Shown here piece after piece: positions 27,902 through 37,229 of a DNA stretch of 64,000 bases (position 1 is its first letter; every line of letters begins with the position of its first letter). Source of the stretch: Tsuneonella troitsensis (GTDB lineage: Bacteria; Pseudomonadota; Alphaproteobacteria; Sphingomonadales; Sphingomonadaceae); NCBI RefSeq assembly GCF_001441535.1, contig NZ_LMAU01000002.1, positions 310,001-374,000 on the forward strand. Reading direction: 5' to 3'. Under the pieces are notes generated by a model. The model had not been told where the DNA came from, did not search any database, and was given only the letters and a program-made list of their open reading frames with translations. The translations under genes were made by a program, and so were the position numbers.

Positions 27902-28579
27902 CTATTGCAGCAAGCCATCGTGGAGACGGACCACTCGGTCCATACGGCGGGCCAGCCGTTCATTGTGCGTTGCGACGAGCGCGGCGCTGCCCTCGCCGCG
28001 AACCAGCGCGAGGAACTGTTCCAGGACAATGTCGGCGGTATGCTCGTCGAGGTTGCCGGTCGGCTCGTCCGCCAGGACGAGCTGGGGCCGATTGGCCAGC
28101 GCGCGACCGACAGCGACCCGCTGTTGCTCGCCACCAGATAGCTGGCTGGGCCGATGGGTCAGACGGTGCTCCAGGCCGAGCGAAGCCAGTATCGACCGGG
28201 CTCGTTCTTCGGCATCTGCCTTGGCCCGGCCCGCCACGAGCTGCGGTATCACGACATTCTCGGTCGCGTTGAAATCGGGCAGCAAGTGGTGGAACTGATA
28301 TACGAAGCCAAGATGGTTGCGGCGTAGTTGCGTACGGCCTTCCGGCGGAAGAGCGCTCGCATCTATCCCGGCAATCTCGATCTTGCCACGAAAGCCCCCC
28401 TCGAGCAGGCCGACTGCTTGCAGCATCGTCGACTTGCCCGAGCCCGAAGGACCCAGCAATGCGACAATCTCGCCCGGGGCGATTTCGAGATCCACTCCGC
28501 GCAGCACGTCGATACGTTCCCCGCCCTGCTCGAACGAGCGCGCCAGCTTGGTGAGGCGGACTACCGGACCGTTATTCAT
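27902..28579 (-). CDS. lolD: Lipoprotein-releasing ABC transporter ATPase
   Basis: ATPase of the Lol system that extracts outer-membrane lipoproteins from the inner membrane. The 225-residue product has Walker A (GPSGSGKST), the Q-loop region, the signature LSGGEQQR and Walker [13 protein letters not shown], the LolD/MacB pattern. The ATG at 28579 lies inside the last codons of the permease gene (8-base overlap), so the pair is coupled. Longer upstream starts would overlap the permease further. Confidence 0.95.
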   Translation of the reverse strand: MNNGPVVRLTKLARSFEQGGERIDVLRGVDLEIAPGEIVALLGPSGSGKSTMLQAVGLLEGGFRGKIEIAGIDASALPPEGRTQLRRNHLGFVYQFHHLLPDFNATENVVIPQLVAGRAKADAEERARSILASLGLEHRLTHRPSQLSGGEQQRVAVGRALANRPQLVLADEPTGNLDEHTADIVLEQFLALVRGEGSAALVATHNERLARRMDRVVRLHDGLLQ

Positions 28580-29813
28580 AGCGCAGCACCTGCACCGGAT
28601 CGGTGCTCGCGGCCTTGTAGGCGGGATAAAGCGTGGCAAGGAAACTCAGCACGAGGGCAAGGACCGCGATCCCGATGATTTCGGCAGGGTCGGGCCGCGA
28701 GGGCAAGGTGGTCAGGAACCGGACCGAAGGGTCCCACAGGTTTTGCCCGGTCACGACCTGGATGACGTTCACGATCCCCTGCCGGAAGGTCAGGATCAGG
28801 AAGCCCAGCAACAGCCCACCCCCGGTGCCCACTGCACCAACCGTAAATCCCGCGGTAACGAATATCTTGAGCAGGGATCGCCGCGTTGCACCCATCGTGC
28901 GCATGATGGCGATATCGCGGGTCTTCGCCCGCACGAGCATCACCAGGCTGGACAGTATATTGAACGCCGCCACGAGCACGATCATCGAAAGGGCGAAGAA
29001 CATCGCCACACGCTCCACTTCGAGTGCCTCGAATAGCGATCCGTTGATCTGCTTCCAGTCGTTGACCACGGCCTGGCCGGACAGCTTCCGGGCCACTGGC
29101 GCAAGGTACTCGGCCGCTTGGTCTGCATCCTCGGTCGTCACCTCGATCATCCCGATCGTATCGCCGATCAGCATCAGGGTCTGCGCGTCGGCAATCGGCA
29201 TGACGACGAAGGCCTTGTCGTAATCGTAGACACCGATCTCGAATATGGCCGCGACCCGGTAGCCAACCTGTCGGGGCACCGTTCCGAACGGCGTGGAGCG
29301 CCCGGCCGGATTGATGACCGTGATGGTATCGCCGACCTGTGCCCCTATATTCTCCGCAAGGCGCACGCCTATCGCCACTTCAGCGGCATCCGGCTTCAAA
29401 GTGGCAAGGCTGCCCGTGACAACTTTCTCTTCCAGCGCGGCGATATCCTCAGCGGTATTGCCACGGATCAGCACAGCCTCGACGCGGCCATTGAATGTTA
29501 CCAGCAAGGGCTGCTCGATCAGCGGGCTCGCGCTGGTTACCCCAGGCGTCTTGCGAATGTCCTGCAGAATGCCCTGCCAGTTATCGAGCCGACCGCCGTA
29601 GGCCTGGACGATCGCATGACCGTTGAGGCCCACGATCTTGTCGAGCAGTTCGGCGCGGAACCCGTTCATCACGCTCATCACCACGACGAGCAGCGCGACC
29701 GACAGCATGACGACGCCGACACTGATGCCGGCGACGAGCGCGATGAAGCCCTCGCCTTTGCCAGGCAGCATGTAGCGCTTGGCGATTGTCCATTCGAAAG
29801 GGGAAAGCAGCAA
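28572..29813 (-). CDS. Lipoprotein-releasing permease, LolC/LolE type
   Basis: Membrane partner of LolD, about 413 residues: an N-terminal helix ([24 protein letters not shown]), a large periplasmic MacB-like domain (about 50-265) and three C-terminal helices. Only one permease gene is present, so the transporter is probably a homodimer (LolF-like), as in other bacteria with a single gene. The start is uncertain: the family N-terminus ([20 protein letters not shown]) begins just after a TTG at 29813, whereas in-frame ATGs lie 28 and 54 codons upstream, and no ribosome binding site is convincing. Divergent from purF. Confidence 0.9.
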   Translation of the reverse strand: MLLSPFEWTIAKRYMLPGKGEGFIALVAGISVGVVMLSVALLVVVMSVMNGFRAELLDKIVGLNGHAIVQAYGGRLDNWQGILQDIRKTPGVTSASPLIEQPLLVTFNGRVEAVLIRGNTAEDIAALEEKVVTGSLATLKPDAAEVAIGVRLAENIGAQVGDTITVINPAGRSTPFGTVPRQVGYRVAAIFEIGVYDYDKAFVVMPIADAQTLMLIGDTIGMIEVTTEDADQAAEYLAPVARKLSGQAVVNDWKQINGSLFEALEVERVAMFFALSMIVLVAAFNILSSLVMLVRAKTRDIAIMRTMGATRRSLLKIFVTAGFTVGAVGTGGGLLLGFLILTFRQGIVNVIQVVTGQNLWDPSVRFLTTLPSRPDPAEIIGIAVLALVLSFLATLYPAYKAASTDPVQVLRYE

Positions 29814-29973
29814 GGTGCGCGCGTCTCGTTCAGGGATGCGATGGGACCCCGCGTTTAGGGGCCGATTATGAACGGCGCAATGGGCGAACGGATGCATCGC
29901 ACAGACCACCGCCCCTTGTCTTTGGGACGTAACATCGCCATTGAGCGGCGCGAGCAGCGAGGCCCCAAGCCCC

Positions 29974-31446
29974 ATGAACTTTTACCATCCGTTCGAAGCC
30001 GCGGACGGCGACAAGCTCCGCGAAGAATGCGGCGTCTTCGGCGCCATCGGCGCGCCCGATGCCTCGACGGTCACCGCACTTGGCCTTCATGCACTCCAGC
30101 ATCGTGGGCAGGAGGCGGCCGGCATCACCAGCTTCGACGGACAGGAATTCTATTCTCGTCGCGGGACGGGTCATGTTGCCGAGAATTTCTCGTCGCAGGA
30201 AGCTCTCGCCGAACTTCCCGGTATCATGGCGGCGGGTCACGTTCGATACTCCACGACCGGCGGGTCGGGCCTGCGCAATGTCCAACCGCTTTATGCCGAT
30301 CTAGCCGCGGGCGGGTTCGCGGTGGCCCACAACGGCAACATCTCGAACGCGCAGACCTTGCGTGACGAACTCGTCCGCAAGGGCGCGATCTTCCAGTCGA
30401 CGTCCGATACCGAGGTGATCATCCACCTCGTTGCAACGAGCCGATATCCGACCACGATCGACCGGCTGATCGATGCGCTAAGGCTCGTCGAAGGCGCCTA
30501 TTCGCTGATCGTGATGACGCCCGAAGGGATGATCGTCTGCCGGGATCCCCTCGGCATTCGCCCGCTTGTCATGGGCCGTCTCGGCGATGCGACCGTGTTC
30601 GCCAGCGAGACGGTCGCATTCGACGTGGTGGGCGCCGATTTCGTTCGACAGGTCGACCCGGGCGAGATCGTACAGGTCGATTTCGACGGAAAGATCGTTT
30701 CGACGCATCCTTTCGGCACGCGTCAGGCCCGACCCTGCATCTTCGAGCATGTCTATTTCAGCCGGCCGGACTCCATTTTCGACGGTCGCTCGGTTTACGA
30801 AGCGCGCAAGGCCATTGGGCGCGAACTTGCCATCGAGGCTCCGGTCAAGGCTGACCTCGTCGTCGCAGTTCCCGACAGCGGGGTGCCTGCGGCGATCGGA
30901 TACGCCCAGGAATCGGGAGTACCGTTCGAACTCGGCATCATCCGCTCGCACTATGTGGGACGGACGTTCATTCAGCCGGGCGACGGCGCGCGGCATTCCA
31001 GCGTCAAGCGCAAGCACAATGCCAATCGCGGTCTTGTGGAAGGCAAGCGGATCGTCCTAATCGACGATTCGATCGTTCGCGGCACGACTTCAATGAAGAT
31101 CGTCGAGATGATGCGCGATGCCGGTGCTACCGAGGTCCATTTCCGCGTTGCCAGCCCACCGACGGCGCATTCGTGTTTCTACGGCGTCGATACCCCTGAG
31201 CGGTCGAAACTTCTTGCGGCGCGGATGGACCTCGAGCCGATGCGCGAGTTCATCAAGGCCGACAGCCTCGCCTTCGTCTCGATCGACGGGCTCTATCGTG
31301 CGGTCGGCGAAACGGCGCGCAACCCGCTTCGACCGCAGTTTTGCGACGCATGTTTCAGCGGCGATTATCCCACATCCCTGACAGATCTAGCGGCGCGCGA
31401 GCCGCAAGACGCGCAGTTGCCGTTTCCCGTCAACAAGGTCGCTTAA
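29974..31446 (+). CDS. purF: Amidophosphoribosyltransferase
   Basis: First committed step of purine synthesis: PRPP plus glutamine to phosphoribosylamine. The 490-residue protein has a short propeptide before the catalytic cysteine (Cys 19, EECGVFGAIG), the class II glutaminase domain (ALGLHALQHRGQEAAGI, GHVRYSTTGGSGLRN), and the phosphoribosyltransferase domain with the PRPP motif VLIDDSIVRGTT. GAGG stands upstream of the ATG at 29974. It is directly followed (no gap) by an SDR gene. Confidence 0.96.
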   Translation: MNFYHPFEAADGDKLREECGVFGAIGAPDASTVTALGLHALQHRGQEAAGITSFDGQEFYSRRGTGHVAENFSSQEALAELPGIMAAGHVRYSTTGGSGLRNVQPLYADLAAGGFAVAHNGNISNAQTLRDELVRKGAIFQSTSDTEVIIHLVATSRYPTTIDRLIDALRLVEGAYSLIVMTPEGMIVCRDPLGIRPLVMGRLGDATVFASETVAFDVVGADFVRQVDPGEIVQVDFDGKIVSTHPFGTRQARPCIFEHVYFSRPDSIFDGRSVYEARKAIGRELAIEAPVKADLVVAVPDSGVPAAIGYAQESGVPFELGIIRSHYVGRTFIQPGDGARHSSVKRKHNANRGLVEGKRIVLIDDSIVRGTTSMKIVEMMRDAGATEVHFRVASPPTAHSCFYGVDTPERSKLLAARMDLEPMREFIKADSLAFVSIDGLYRAVGETARNPLRPQFCDACFSGDYPTSLTDLAAREPQDAQLPFPVNKVA

Positions 31447-32157
31447 ATGTCTGACACAGCATCGCTTCAGAGCCGAATTGCGCTCGTCACCGGCGCCAGT
31501 CGGGGAATTGGCGCTGCGACAGCGATTGCTCTTGCCAGAGATGGTGCACACGTTGTCCTGACCGGACGCGATGTGAAGGCGCTCGAGGCGGTGGAAGATG
31601 CGATCCACGATGCTGGCGGCAGTTCGACTATTGCTCCGCTGGACCTCTCCGAGCCGGACGGCATCCCCCGCCTCGCCGCAGCCGTGGCGCAACGGTGGGA
31701 CAAGCTCGATATCATGGTGATCAACGCTGCTTACCTGCCGACATTGACGCCCGTTACCCAAGTCGACTCCAAGCAGCTCGGCCAGGCGCTTACGGTCAAT
31801 GTGCTCGCTACTCAGGCTCTGCTGGCCGCATTTGATCCATTGTTGAAACGAGCAGGTCACGCCCGCGTGATCGGTCTTACCAGTTCGGTCGGAACTGCGC
31901 CTCGCGCGTTCTGGTCCGCCTACGCGGCAAGCAAGGCGGCGTTCGAGACACTTCTGGATTGCTACGCCCTAGAGGTCGAGAAGCTGGGCGACACACGCGT
32001 TGCAATTGTCGATCCAGGGGCGACACGAACTGCCATGCGGGCGAAGGCCTATCCGGGAGAGGATCCCGCAAGCGTGAAGCCGCCCGAAGATGTGGCTGCG
32101 CTGGTCGTGGGCCTCCTGCAGAAGGACTTCCCTACTCGGACCCGCGCACGTCCTTGA
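31447..32157 (+). CDS. SDR-family oxidoreductase
   Basis: A 236-residue short-chain dehydrogenase with TGASRGIG (dinucleotide binding), NAAY (NAG-like), a catalytic serine in LTSSVG and YAASK (YxxxK). It is NAD(P)-dependent by fold; the substrate is unknown. It begins the base after the purF stop, so it is probably read with purF. The pairing purF-SDR recurs in sphingomonads, as I recall, but gives no clue to its reaction. Confidence 0.87.
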   Translation: MSDTASLQSRIALVTGASRGIGAATAIALARDGAHVVLTGRDVKALEAVEDAIHDAGGSSTIAPLDLSEPDGIPRLAAAVAQRWDKLDIMVINAAYLPTLTPVTQVDSKQLGQALTVNVLATQALLAAFDPLLKRAGHARVIGLTSSVGTAPRAFWSAYAASKAAFETLLDCYALEVEKLGDTRVAIVDPGATRTAMRAKAYPGEDPASVKPPEDVAALVVGLLQKDFPTRTRARP

Positions 32158-32276
32158 CGGCTTCTTAACCAAACAACGCAATCTTTCGGAAAGCAGGTTG
32201 GTGCACCGTGCGCAAAGTCTGGTCGGTGGCCCCCGACAGGACGACCCCTGAGGGACGCGAACGAAGGCACCAGCGC

Positions 32277-32624
32277 ATGATCAATACGACCGACCGATAT
32301 GCTTTGGCCGCACAGGAAGACCGTTGCGCGCCGCGCACGAAAATCAGCATTCCCGCTCAATTGCGGGCGTCGGGCGGACGTCCGTTCCGGACAGTCGTCC
32401 ATGACCTGTCGATTTCAGGTTTTTCCGCAGCGGCGATCAACCGCATGCATGTCGGGCAGTTCTGCTGGCTGACCCTTCCAGGTCTCGAATCGCTGCAGGC
32501 GGAGGTCATCTGGTGGGACAATTGCATCGCCGGATGCGCGTTCTCCGAGCTTTTGAGCCCGATCGTTCATGACAACATCCTTGCGCGCTATACCGGGGGA
32601 ACCGTCTTCCGGCCGGTCGCCTGA
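32277..32624 (+). CDS. Single-domain PilZ protein (3 of 4)
   Basis: A 115-residue PilZ domain with RCAPR (RxxxR) and DLSISG (DxSxxG), then AEVIWWDNCIAGCAFSELL. Both cyclic di-GMP motifs are intact. The ATG at 32277 is chosen; a GTG at 32208 would add 23 residues with no domain match and has no better ribosome binding site. It ends 16 bases from the convergent cfa-like gene. Partner unknown. Confidence 0.83.
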   Translation: MINTTDRYALAAQEDRCAPRTKISIPAQLRASGGRPFRTVVHDLSISGFSAAAINRMHVGQFCWLTLPGLESLQAEVIWWDNCIAGCAFSELLSPIVHDNILARYTGGTVFRPVA

Positions 32625-32640
32625 TGGCATTCCGATTACG

Positions 32641-33927
32641 CTAAACCGACTTGAACAACGTAATCTGGTGGACATCGATTCCGCCTCCGCGGAAGCCGCC
32701 CTCGCAATACATAAGGTAATAGCGCCAAAGCCGCACGAAACGCTCGTCGAATCTCGCGGGGAGACGACCTTCCGTCACGGCGCGATCGAAGTTCTCACGC
32801 CAGAGGCGCAGGGTCTCGGCATAGTCGGCTCCGAAATCGACCTGGCCGGTCCATTCGAGCCCGCGTTCCTCTGCGAGTGACCGGAACTCGCTCGATTTGA
32901 TCAGCAGGCCGCCTGGGAAGATATACGCCTGGATGAAGTCGGCGCTACCGGCATAGGCTTCGAACAGGCTTTCCTTCATCGATATGTACTGGATCGCGGC
33001 CTTACCGCCCGGTCGCAGATTGCGGGCAATGCAATCCATGAAAGCCGGCCAGTATTCTCGCCCCAAAGCTTCCACCATCTCGACGCTGACGATGGCGTCG
33101 TATTCGCCGAATGTGTCGCGGTAATCTTGCTTCAGAAAGCGGGGATTGGCCGGGCTGGCGGACTTGCTGCGGCAATAGGCCAGTTGCTCGTCCGACAAGC
33201 TGATGGCATCGACCCGCGTCCGACCGCCTTGCGCAGCGGCGTGAGCGAGCATGCCCCACCCGCAGCCGATTTCGAGCAGGCGTTCGGCATCGCTCGCATC
33301 GACGCGATTCAGCATCGCCGTCGCCTTGGTCAACTGGGCGTAATCCAAGGGCGTGAGGAACTGCTGCATTCTCGAAGGACTGTCAGGTCCGCCGAACACG
33401 GCACTGGAATAGCACATGGATTGACCAAGCCAGGCGGCATAGAAGTCATTCCCCAGGTCGTAGTGCGCATGGATGTTTCGCTCGGCGCCCGAATGGGTAT
33501 TGCGGTTGAGCCAATGCGCAAAGCGTGCGGCGAGCCGGAAGGGTCCGCGTGCACGGGCGGTGCCGCCGAGCGACTCGCCGTTCGCCATGAACAGGGCGAA
33601 CAATGGTACCGGATCGGGGCTGTCCCATTCACCGGCGTCCCATGCCTGATACCATCCGATCGACCCGTTGGTCGCGAGCCGGACGAGCGCCCGCCACTCG
33701 CGCAAATCGACATCAGCGTCGAAACCGGGTGCGCGTCCGCCGAGAACGCGGTTGCTTCCATCGGGCAGGCGAGCGCGGATCGAACCAGTTTCCAGCGCCG
33801 CGTCGATACTGTCGAGCAGCTTGTGAAAACCCGGAGCGATCAGACGAGCCACAGGGCCCGGACTGCGCTCGAATCGCGAGCCCGCCGATAAAAGCGAGCC
33901 GCCCCTCTCTACCCCCTTGGCGTGCAT
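32641..33927 (-). CDS. Cyclopropane-fatty-acyl-phospholipid synthase family methyltransferase
   Basis: A 428-residue SAM-dependent methyltransferase of the CFA synthase family, which adds a methylene bridge to unsaturated lipid acyl chains. The N-terminal lipid-binding part precedes HYDLGNDFYAAWLGQSMCYSSA, the SAM site LEIGCGWGMLA and the C-terminal YLMYCEGGFRGGGIDVHQI, all family marks. It starts 35 bases after the photolyase gene on the same strand, so the two are probably one transcript. phr and cfa-like genes are co-regulated in singlet-oxygen and stress responses of other alphaproteobacteria. Confidence 0.92.
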   Translation of the reverse strand: MHAKGVERGGSLLSAGSRFERSPGPVARLIAPGFHKLLDSIDAALETGSIRARLPDGSNRVLGGRAPGFDADVDLREWRALVRLATNGSIGWYQAWDAGEWDSPDPVPLFALFMANGESLGGTARARGPFRLAARFAHWLNRNTHSGAERNIHAHYDLGNDFYAAWLGQSMCYSSAVFGGPDSPSRMQQFLTPLDYAQLTKATAMLNRVDASDAERLLEIGCGWGMLAHAAAQGGRTRVDAISLSDEQLAYCRSKSASPANPRFLKQDYRDTFGEYDAIVSVEMVEALGREYWPAFMDCIARNLRPGGKAAIQYISMKESLFEAYAGSADFIQAYIFPGGLLIKSSEFRSLAEERGLEWTGQVDFGADYAETLRLWRENFDRAVTEGRLPARFDERFVRLWRYYLMYCEGGFRGGGIDVHQITLFKSV

Positions 33928-33962
33928 GATTCGGCTATGGACCGGGCGCTCGGCTGCGGCAA

Positions 33963-35333
33963 CTAGGTGCGAGAGGCACGGTAGGCGTCCAGCGCACGTT
34001 CGCGCGCCTCGCGGTGGGCGATTATCTTGCGAGGGTATTCGCCGCGCTTGTCATCGTCCGGGTCATGGATCGCATCGTCGCCCAGATGAGCGATTTCAGG
34101 CACATATTCCCGGATATATTCGGCCGCATCGAACTTTTCGCTCTGCGACAGCGGAGCCATGATCCGGGGGAACATGTTGCTGTCCACGCCCGTGCCGGAA
34201 ATCCACTGCCAGTTGACGCCGTTGTTGCCGTAGTCGGCATCGACGAGGCAGTCCCAAAACCAGCGTTCGCCCTCGCGCCAATCAATCAGCAGGTGCTTCA
34301 CCAGGAAACTTGCCGCAATCATCCGTACGCGATTGTGCATCCAGCCCGTCTGCCAAAGCTGACGCATGCCCGCATCGACGATCGGGTAGCCGGTCATCCC
34401 TTTCCGCCACAGCCTCAAGTCAGCTTGAGCGTCCCGGCCGGACCGCCAAAGACCGTCGTATCCGTCGCGGTAGCTATCCTTGGTATAGCGAGGATATTGC
34501 GCGATCACGTTCTGGGCGTAGTCGCGCCAGACCAATTCCTTGGCGAACGTCGCCCAACCCTGTCCCCGGCGCCCTTGGAGGCGATGCCACACTTGAGCAG
34601 GAGAAATCTCGCCCCAGTGAAGGTGCGGAGACAAGCGCGACGAACCGTCGATAGACGGCAGGTTGCGACCCTCGTTGTATTGCGAAACCAAGTCCGACCA
34701 GTACTTGAGCCGATCGTGTGCGGCTGCCTCGCCCACCGACCAGAAGTCGCGCATCGCCCCGGCCCAGTCCGGCTTTGCGGGCAAAAGCTGCCAGTCAGTT
34801 AGCTCGTCTCCATTGGGCCATTTAGCTGGTGCGTCGAGCGCGTCGGGAGCCGGCATCGGCTCCCTGGGCGGCATCTGCTCCAGCACGGCCTTGGAGAACG
34901 GCGTGTAGATCTTGTACGGATCGCCCGCCCCGGTCGTCACCGCGCCTATAGGCAGCAGGTAGTTGCCGTCGTGCAGGACGAGGTCGACCTCCTTTGCCAG
35001 CCTCTCTTGCGCCGCGCGCCACCACGGTTCGTAGTGCCGAACAGCCTGGACCGTCTTCGCCCCGATCTCTTTCGCGATTTTGGCGATTTCCTGCGCGGCA
35101 TCGCCTCGTCGGAAGACGATGCGCGAACCCATCTCCGCGAGGTCGCGCCCCAGACTTTCGAGCGAGTGATGCAGCCACCACCGCCCCGCCCCGCCGATGG
35201 CGTGGTCGCCCGCTGCCGCATCGTCGAGCACATAGACCGGGATGACCGGGCCGACCTTTGCGGCGGCATGAAACGCCGGTTGGTCGGCGAGGCGCAGGTC
35301 ACGGCGCAGCCAGACGATCTGGGGGGAAGTCAT
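33963..35333 (-). CDS. phrB: Deoxyribodipyrimidine photolyase
   Basis: Light-driven repair of UV-induced pyrimidine dimers, class I CPD photolyase, 456 residues. The N-terminal antenna domain (IVWLRRDLRLADQPAFHAA) precedes the FAD-binding C-terminal half, seen in GEISPAQVWHR, ELVWRDYAQNVI, MRQLWQTGWMHNRVRMIAASFL and WQWISGTGVDSNMFPRIMAP. No ribosome binding site precedes the ATG. A symmetric promoter candidate ends only 10 bases upstream, so the mRNA may be nearly leaderless. Confidence 0.95.
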   Translation of the reverse strand: MTSPQIVWLRRDLRLADQPAFHAAAKVGPVIPVYVLDDAAAGDHAIGGAGRWWLHHSLESLGRDLAEMGSRIVFRRGDAAQEIAKIAKEIGAKTVQAVRHYEPWWRAAQERLAKEVDLVLHDGNYLLPIGAVTTGAGDPYKIYTPFSKAVLEQMPPREPMPAPDALDAPAKWPNGDELTDWQLLPAKPDWAGAMRDFWSVGEAAAHDRLKYWSDLVSQYNEGRNLPSIDGSSRLSPHLHWGEISPAQVWHRLQGRRGQGWATFAKELVWRDYAQNVIAQYPRYTKDSYRDGYDGLWRSGRDAQADLRLWRKGMTGYPIVDAGMRQLWQTGWMHNRVRMIAASFLVKHLLIDWREGERWFWDCLVDADYGNNGVNWQWISGTGVDSNMFPRIMAPLSQSEKFDAAEYIREYVPEIAHLGDDAIHDPDDDKRGEYPRKIIAHREARERALDAYRASRT

Positions 35334-35340
35334 CGCTTGC

Positions 35341-35368
35341 GGAACACTCTGGCTGTTGCGAGTGTTCC
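35341..35368. promoter_or_regulatory. Symmetric bidirectional EcfG-type (general stress) promoter
   Basis: GGAACACTC (35341-35349) and GAGTGTTCC (35360-35368) form a perfect 9-base inverted repeat with a 10-base spacer. Read on either strand it gives GGAAC-N17-TGTT, matching the GGAAC-N16/17-(C/T)GTT promoters of the alphaproteobacterial general-stress sigma factor EcfG. Start points would fall near 35373 (plus) and 35336 (minus), within about 3 bases of both start codons. It could alternatively be a repressor operator. Confidence 0.6.
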
Positions 35369-35374
35369 CGCACG

Positions 35375-36160
35375 ATGGACGACATCATCCGCGACCCACA
35401 TCATCTTCCTGCCGAGGGTATCCGCCTGCCCGAACGCGGCTTCGGCATCGACCGGCGCAAGGCGCTGTTTGCCGCCGCTATCTGTTGGACCGGCTTTGCG
35501 ATTATGGTCTGGCTGGTGCTGACCGGGCGCACCGGCGGACTCGACGAAATGGGTCTGCTCGCCGCGCGGCGCGACGGCGATCTCGATTTTGCCGGCAGTC
35601 ACCTGATGCTCGAAATAGTTCGCGACACGACCGCGCTTGGCGGCGTGTTCCTGCGCAACCTGTTCGCGATCGGCGCGGTGGCTGCGCTGCTGTTCCTCTC
35701 GCTCAGGCGAGAAGCGGCGCTGTTCGCGATGACGGTGGTCGGCGGCTGGATAGCTAACAGCGCGCTGAAAGGCATCGTCGGCCGCGAGCGGCCGCAGATC
35801 GTGCCGCACCTGATGGAAGCGGGCGGGGAAAGCTTTCCCAGCGGCCACAGCTTCAATGCGGCGGTCGTGTACGTCGCGATGGCATTGGCGTTCGCGGCGA
35901 TGAGCAGGCGGCATTCGGTGCGCTACACCCTGGTAGCGACCGCGATGGTGCTGTCGGCGATGATCGCGTGGAGCCGGGTCATGCTGGGGGTTCATTTCCC
36001 GAGCGACGTGATCGCCGGTTGGCTGGGCGGCGCCGGCTGGGCGTTCCTGGCGGCGGCGCTGCTGTACGCACCGGCGAAAGCGGCCGCCGAAAGCGCAGTC
36101 GCCGATGGCTTCGACACGGCTAGTTCGCCGCACATCGAAGACCGGGCAGATCGACCGTAA
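35375..36160 (+). CDS. PAP2-family membrane phosphatase
   Basis: A 261-residue, six-helix PAP2 superfamily enzyme that removes phosphate from lipid substrates such as phosphatidic acid or undecaprenyl diphosphate. The three catalytic motifs are complete: KGIVGRERP, SFPSGHSFNA and SRVMLGVHFPSDV. The ATG at 35375 is chosen because it lies just after the candidate promoter; the frame stays open upstream but inside phr. No ribosome binding site is visible. Its 3' end overlaps the convergent hydrolase gene by 41 bases. Confidence 0.9.
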   Translation: MDDIIRDPHHLPAEGIRLPERGFGIDRRKALFAAAICWTGFAIMVWLVLTGRTGGLDEMGLLAARRDGDLDFAGSHLMLEIVRDTTALGGVFLRNLFAIGAVAALLFLSLRREAALFAMTVVGGWIANSALKGIVGRERPQIVPHLMEAGGESFPSGHSFNAAVVYVAMALAFAAMSRRHSVRYTLVATAMVLSAMIAWSRVMLGVHFPSDVIAGWLGGAGWAFLAAALLYAPAKAAAESAVADGFDTASSPHIEDRADRP

Positions 36161-37031
36161 AGCGATCGCGCGCCCGCGGATCGTAATAGCGGGCATCGCG
36201 CAGGCGATATACCCCATCGAGCCCCGGTTCGATGAAGGGTGTGCGCGACCATTTCAGGAAAGCACGGACCTGAGGGTCGCGCTCAGCAATTGCCTGAAGA
36301 TTGCAGCGGGCAAGCGGGACACCCGGCAGGGCGACACCGTCGACCGCATACAACCCGTTACCACCCGTGATGACTTCGCGCCGCGTGAAGTCGAAGGGCG
36401 GTGGGCTGGCGATCACCATTTGGGCACCCGTCGGCGCTTCGACCGGTCCGGACTCGGCGGCAGCGGTGATGCCTGCGTTGATCCCAATGTAGGCCAGCAC
36501 CGCAGCCAGAGCCGCTTGCGCCGGTCGCTTCCAGTCACCGCCGCTCTTCTCACGGCGTAGCGAGAACCAGGTTGCAAAGCCCATCGACAACCACAGCCAG
36601 ATGTCGATGATGAACAGGATGTCGCCGTAGAACCAGCGGCCCGAGAATGGTTCGAGCAGGCGCACGCCATAGACGTTTAGCCAGTCGAGCGCGGGGTGAC
36701 TCAGCGTTGCCAGAAGGCTGAGCGCATAAAGCCACCCGAAATGCACCGGCAATCGACGATCCGGCCGCTTGCCGCGCCGGGCCTGCCAACGGTCGAACCA
36801 CCACAGACCGGCGGCCAGGAGCAGCGGCAATATGACACAGGCGATCGGCCCGTGCGTGATCCCTCGGCGGAACGCGAGATGTTCGACCCCTTCGAGCCAG
36901 AAGAAACAGGCAGCGTCGATATCGGGAATGTTCGCGCCGACGATCAGCGCGGGCATGGCAAGGCCTGTCTTCCGCTTGAGGCCCGCTTGTCCGATGAGCG
37001 CGCCGACAAGGCTGTGCGTCAGGTTATCCAT
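36120..37031 (-). CDS. Membrane-bound metal-dependent hydrolase (YdjM/DUF457-like)
   Basis: A 303-residue protein starting MDNLTHSLVGALIGQAGL, with HSL, PDID, RRGITHGP and TLSHPALDWLN, the metal-binding histidines and aspartates of the YdjM-type membrane hydrolases. Several membrane helices occupy residues 60-185. The C-terminal third (about 190-303) is soluble and less conserved. The substrate is unknown. The upstream region carries a dense cluster of TTGTCACACA repeats that may regulate it. Confidence 0.88.
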   Translation of the reverse strand: MDNLTHSLVGALIGQAGLKRKTGLAMPALIVGANIPDIDAACFFWLEGVEHLAFRRGITHGPIACVILPLLLAAGLWWFDRWQARRGKRPDRRLPVHFGWLYALSLLATLSHPALDWLNVYGVRLLEPFSGRWFYGDILFIIDIWLWLSMGFATWFSLRREKSGGDWKRPAQAALAAVLAYIGINAGITAAAESGPVEAPTGAQMVIASPPPFDFTRREVITGGNGLYAVDGVALPGVPLARCNLQAIAERDPQVRAFLKWSRTPFIEPGLDGVYRLRDARYYDPRARDRFTVDLPGLRCAAN

Positions 37032-37060
37032 CGGCCTGAATCCGGTCCGATTGCCGAGGG

Positions 37061-37116
37061 CATGTCACACTTGTCACACAGTCCAAGGGTTTAGCGTCAC
37101 CTTGTGTGACAAGGTG
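37061..37116. promoter_or_regulatory. Cluster of TTGTCACACA repeats with a 19-base palindrome
   Basis: Two direct copies (ATGTCACAC, TTGTCACACA) at 37062-37080 are followed by an inverted copy (TGTGTGACAA, 37103-37112). The last lies inside the perfect palindrome CACCTTGTGTGACAAGGTG (37098-37116). It sits 30-85 bases upstream of the membrane hydrolase start and 114 bases beyond the korB stop. It looks like a repressor or activator array. The rest of the gap 37117-37229 shows nothing I can name. Confidence 0.6.
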
Positions 37117-37229
37117 TAGCCTTGCCGCGCGAACGTGTCGTCTTGCGATAGGCGGGTGATGGCGGTCGGCAGCGATCATCCCGCTAAATCTGCCATTCCC
37201 ATCCGCTTGTAGGACAGCGAATTCTGACG

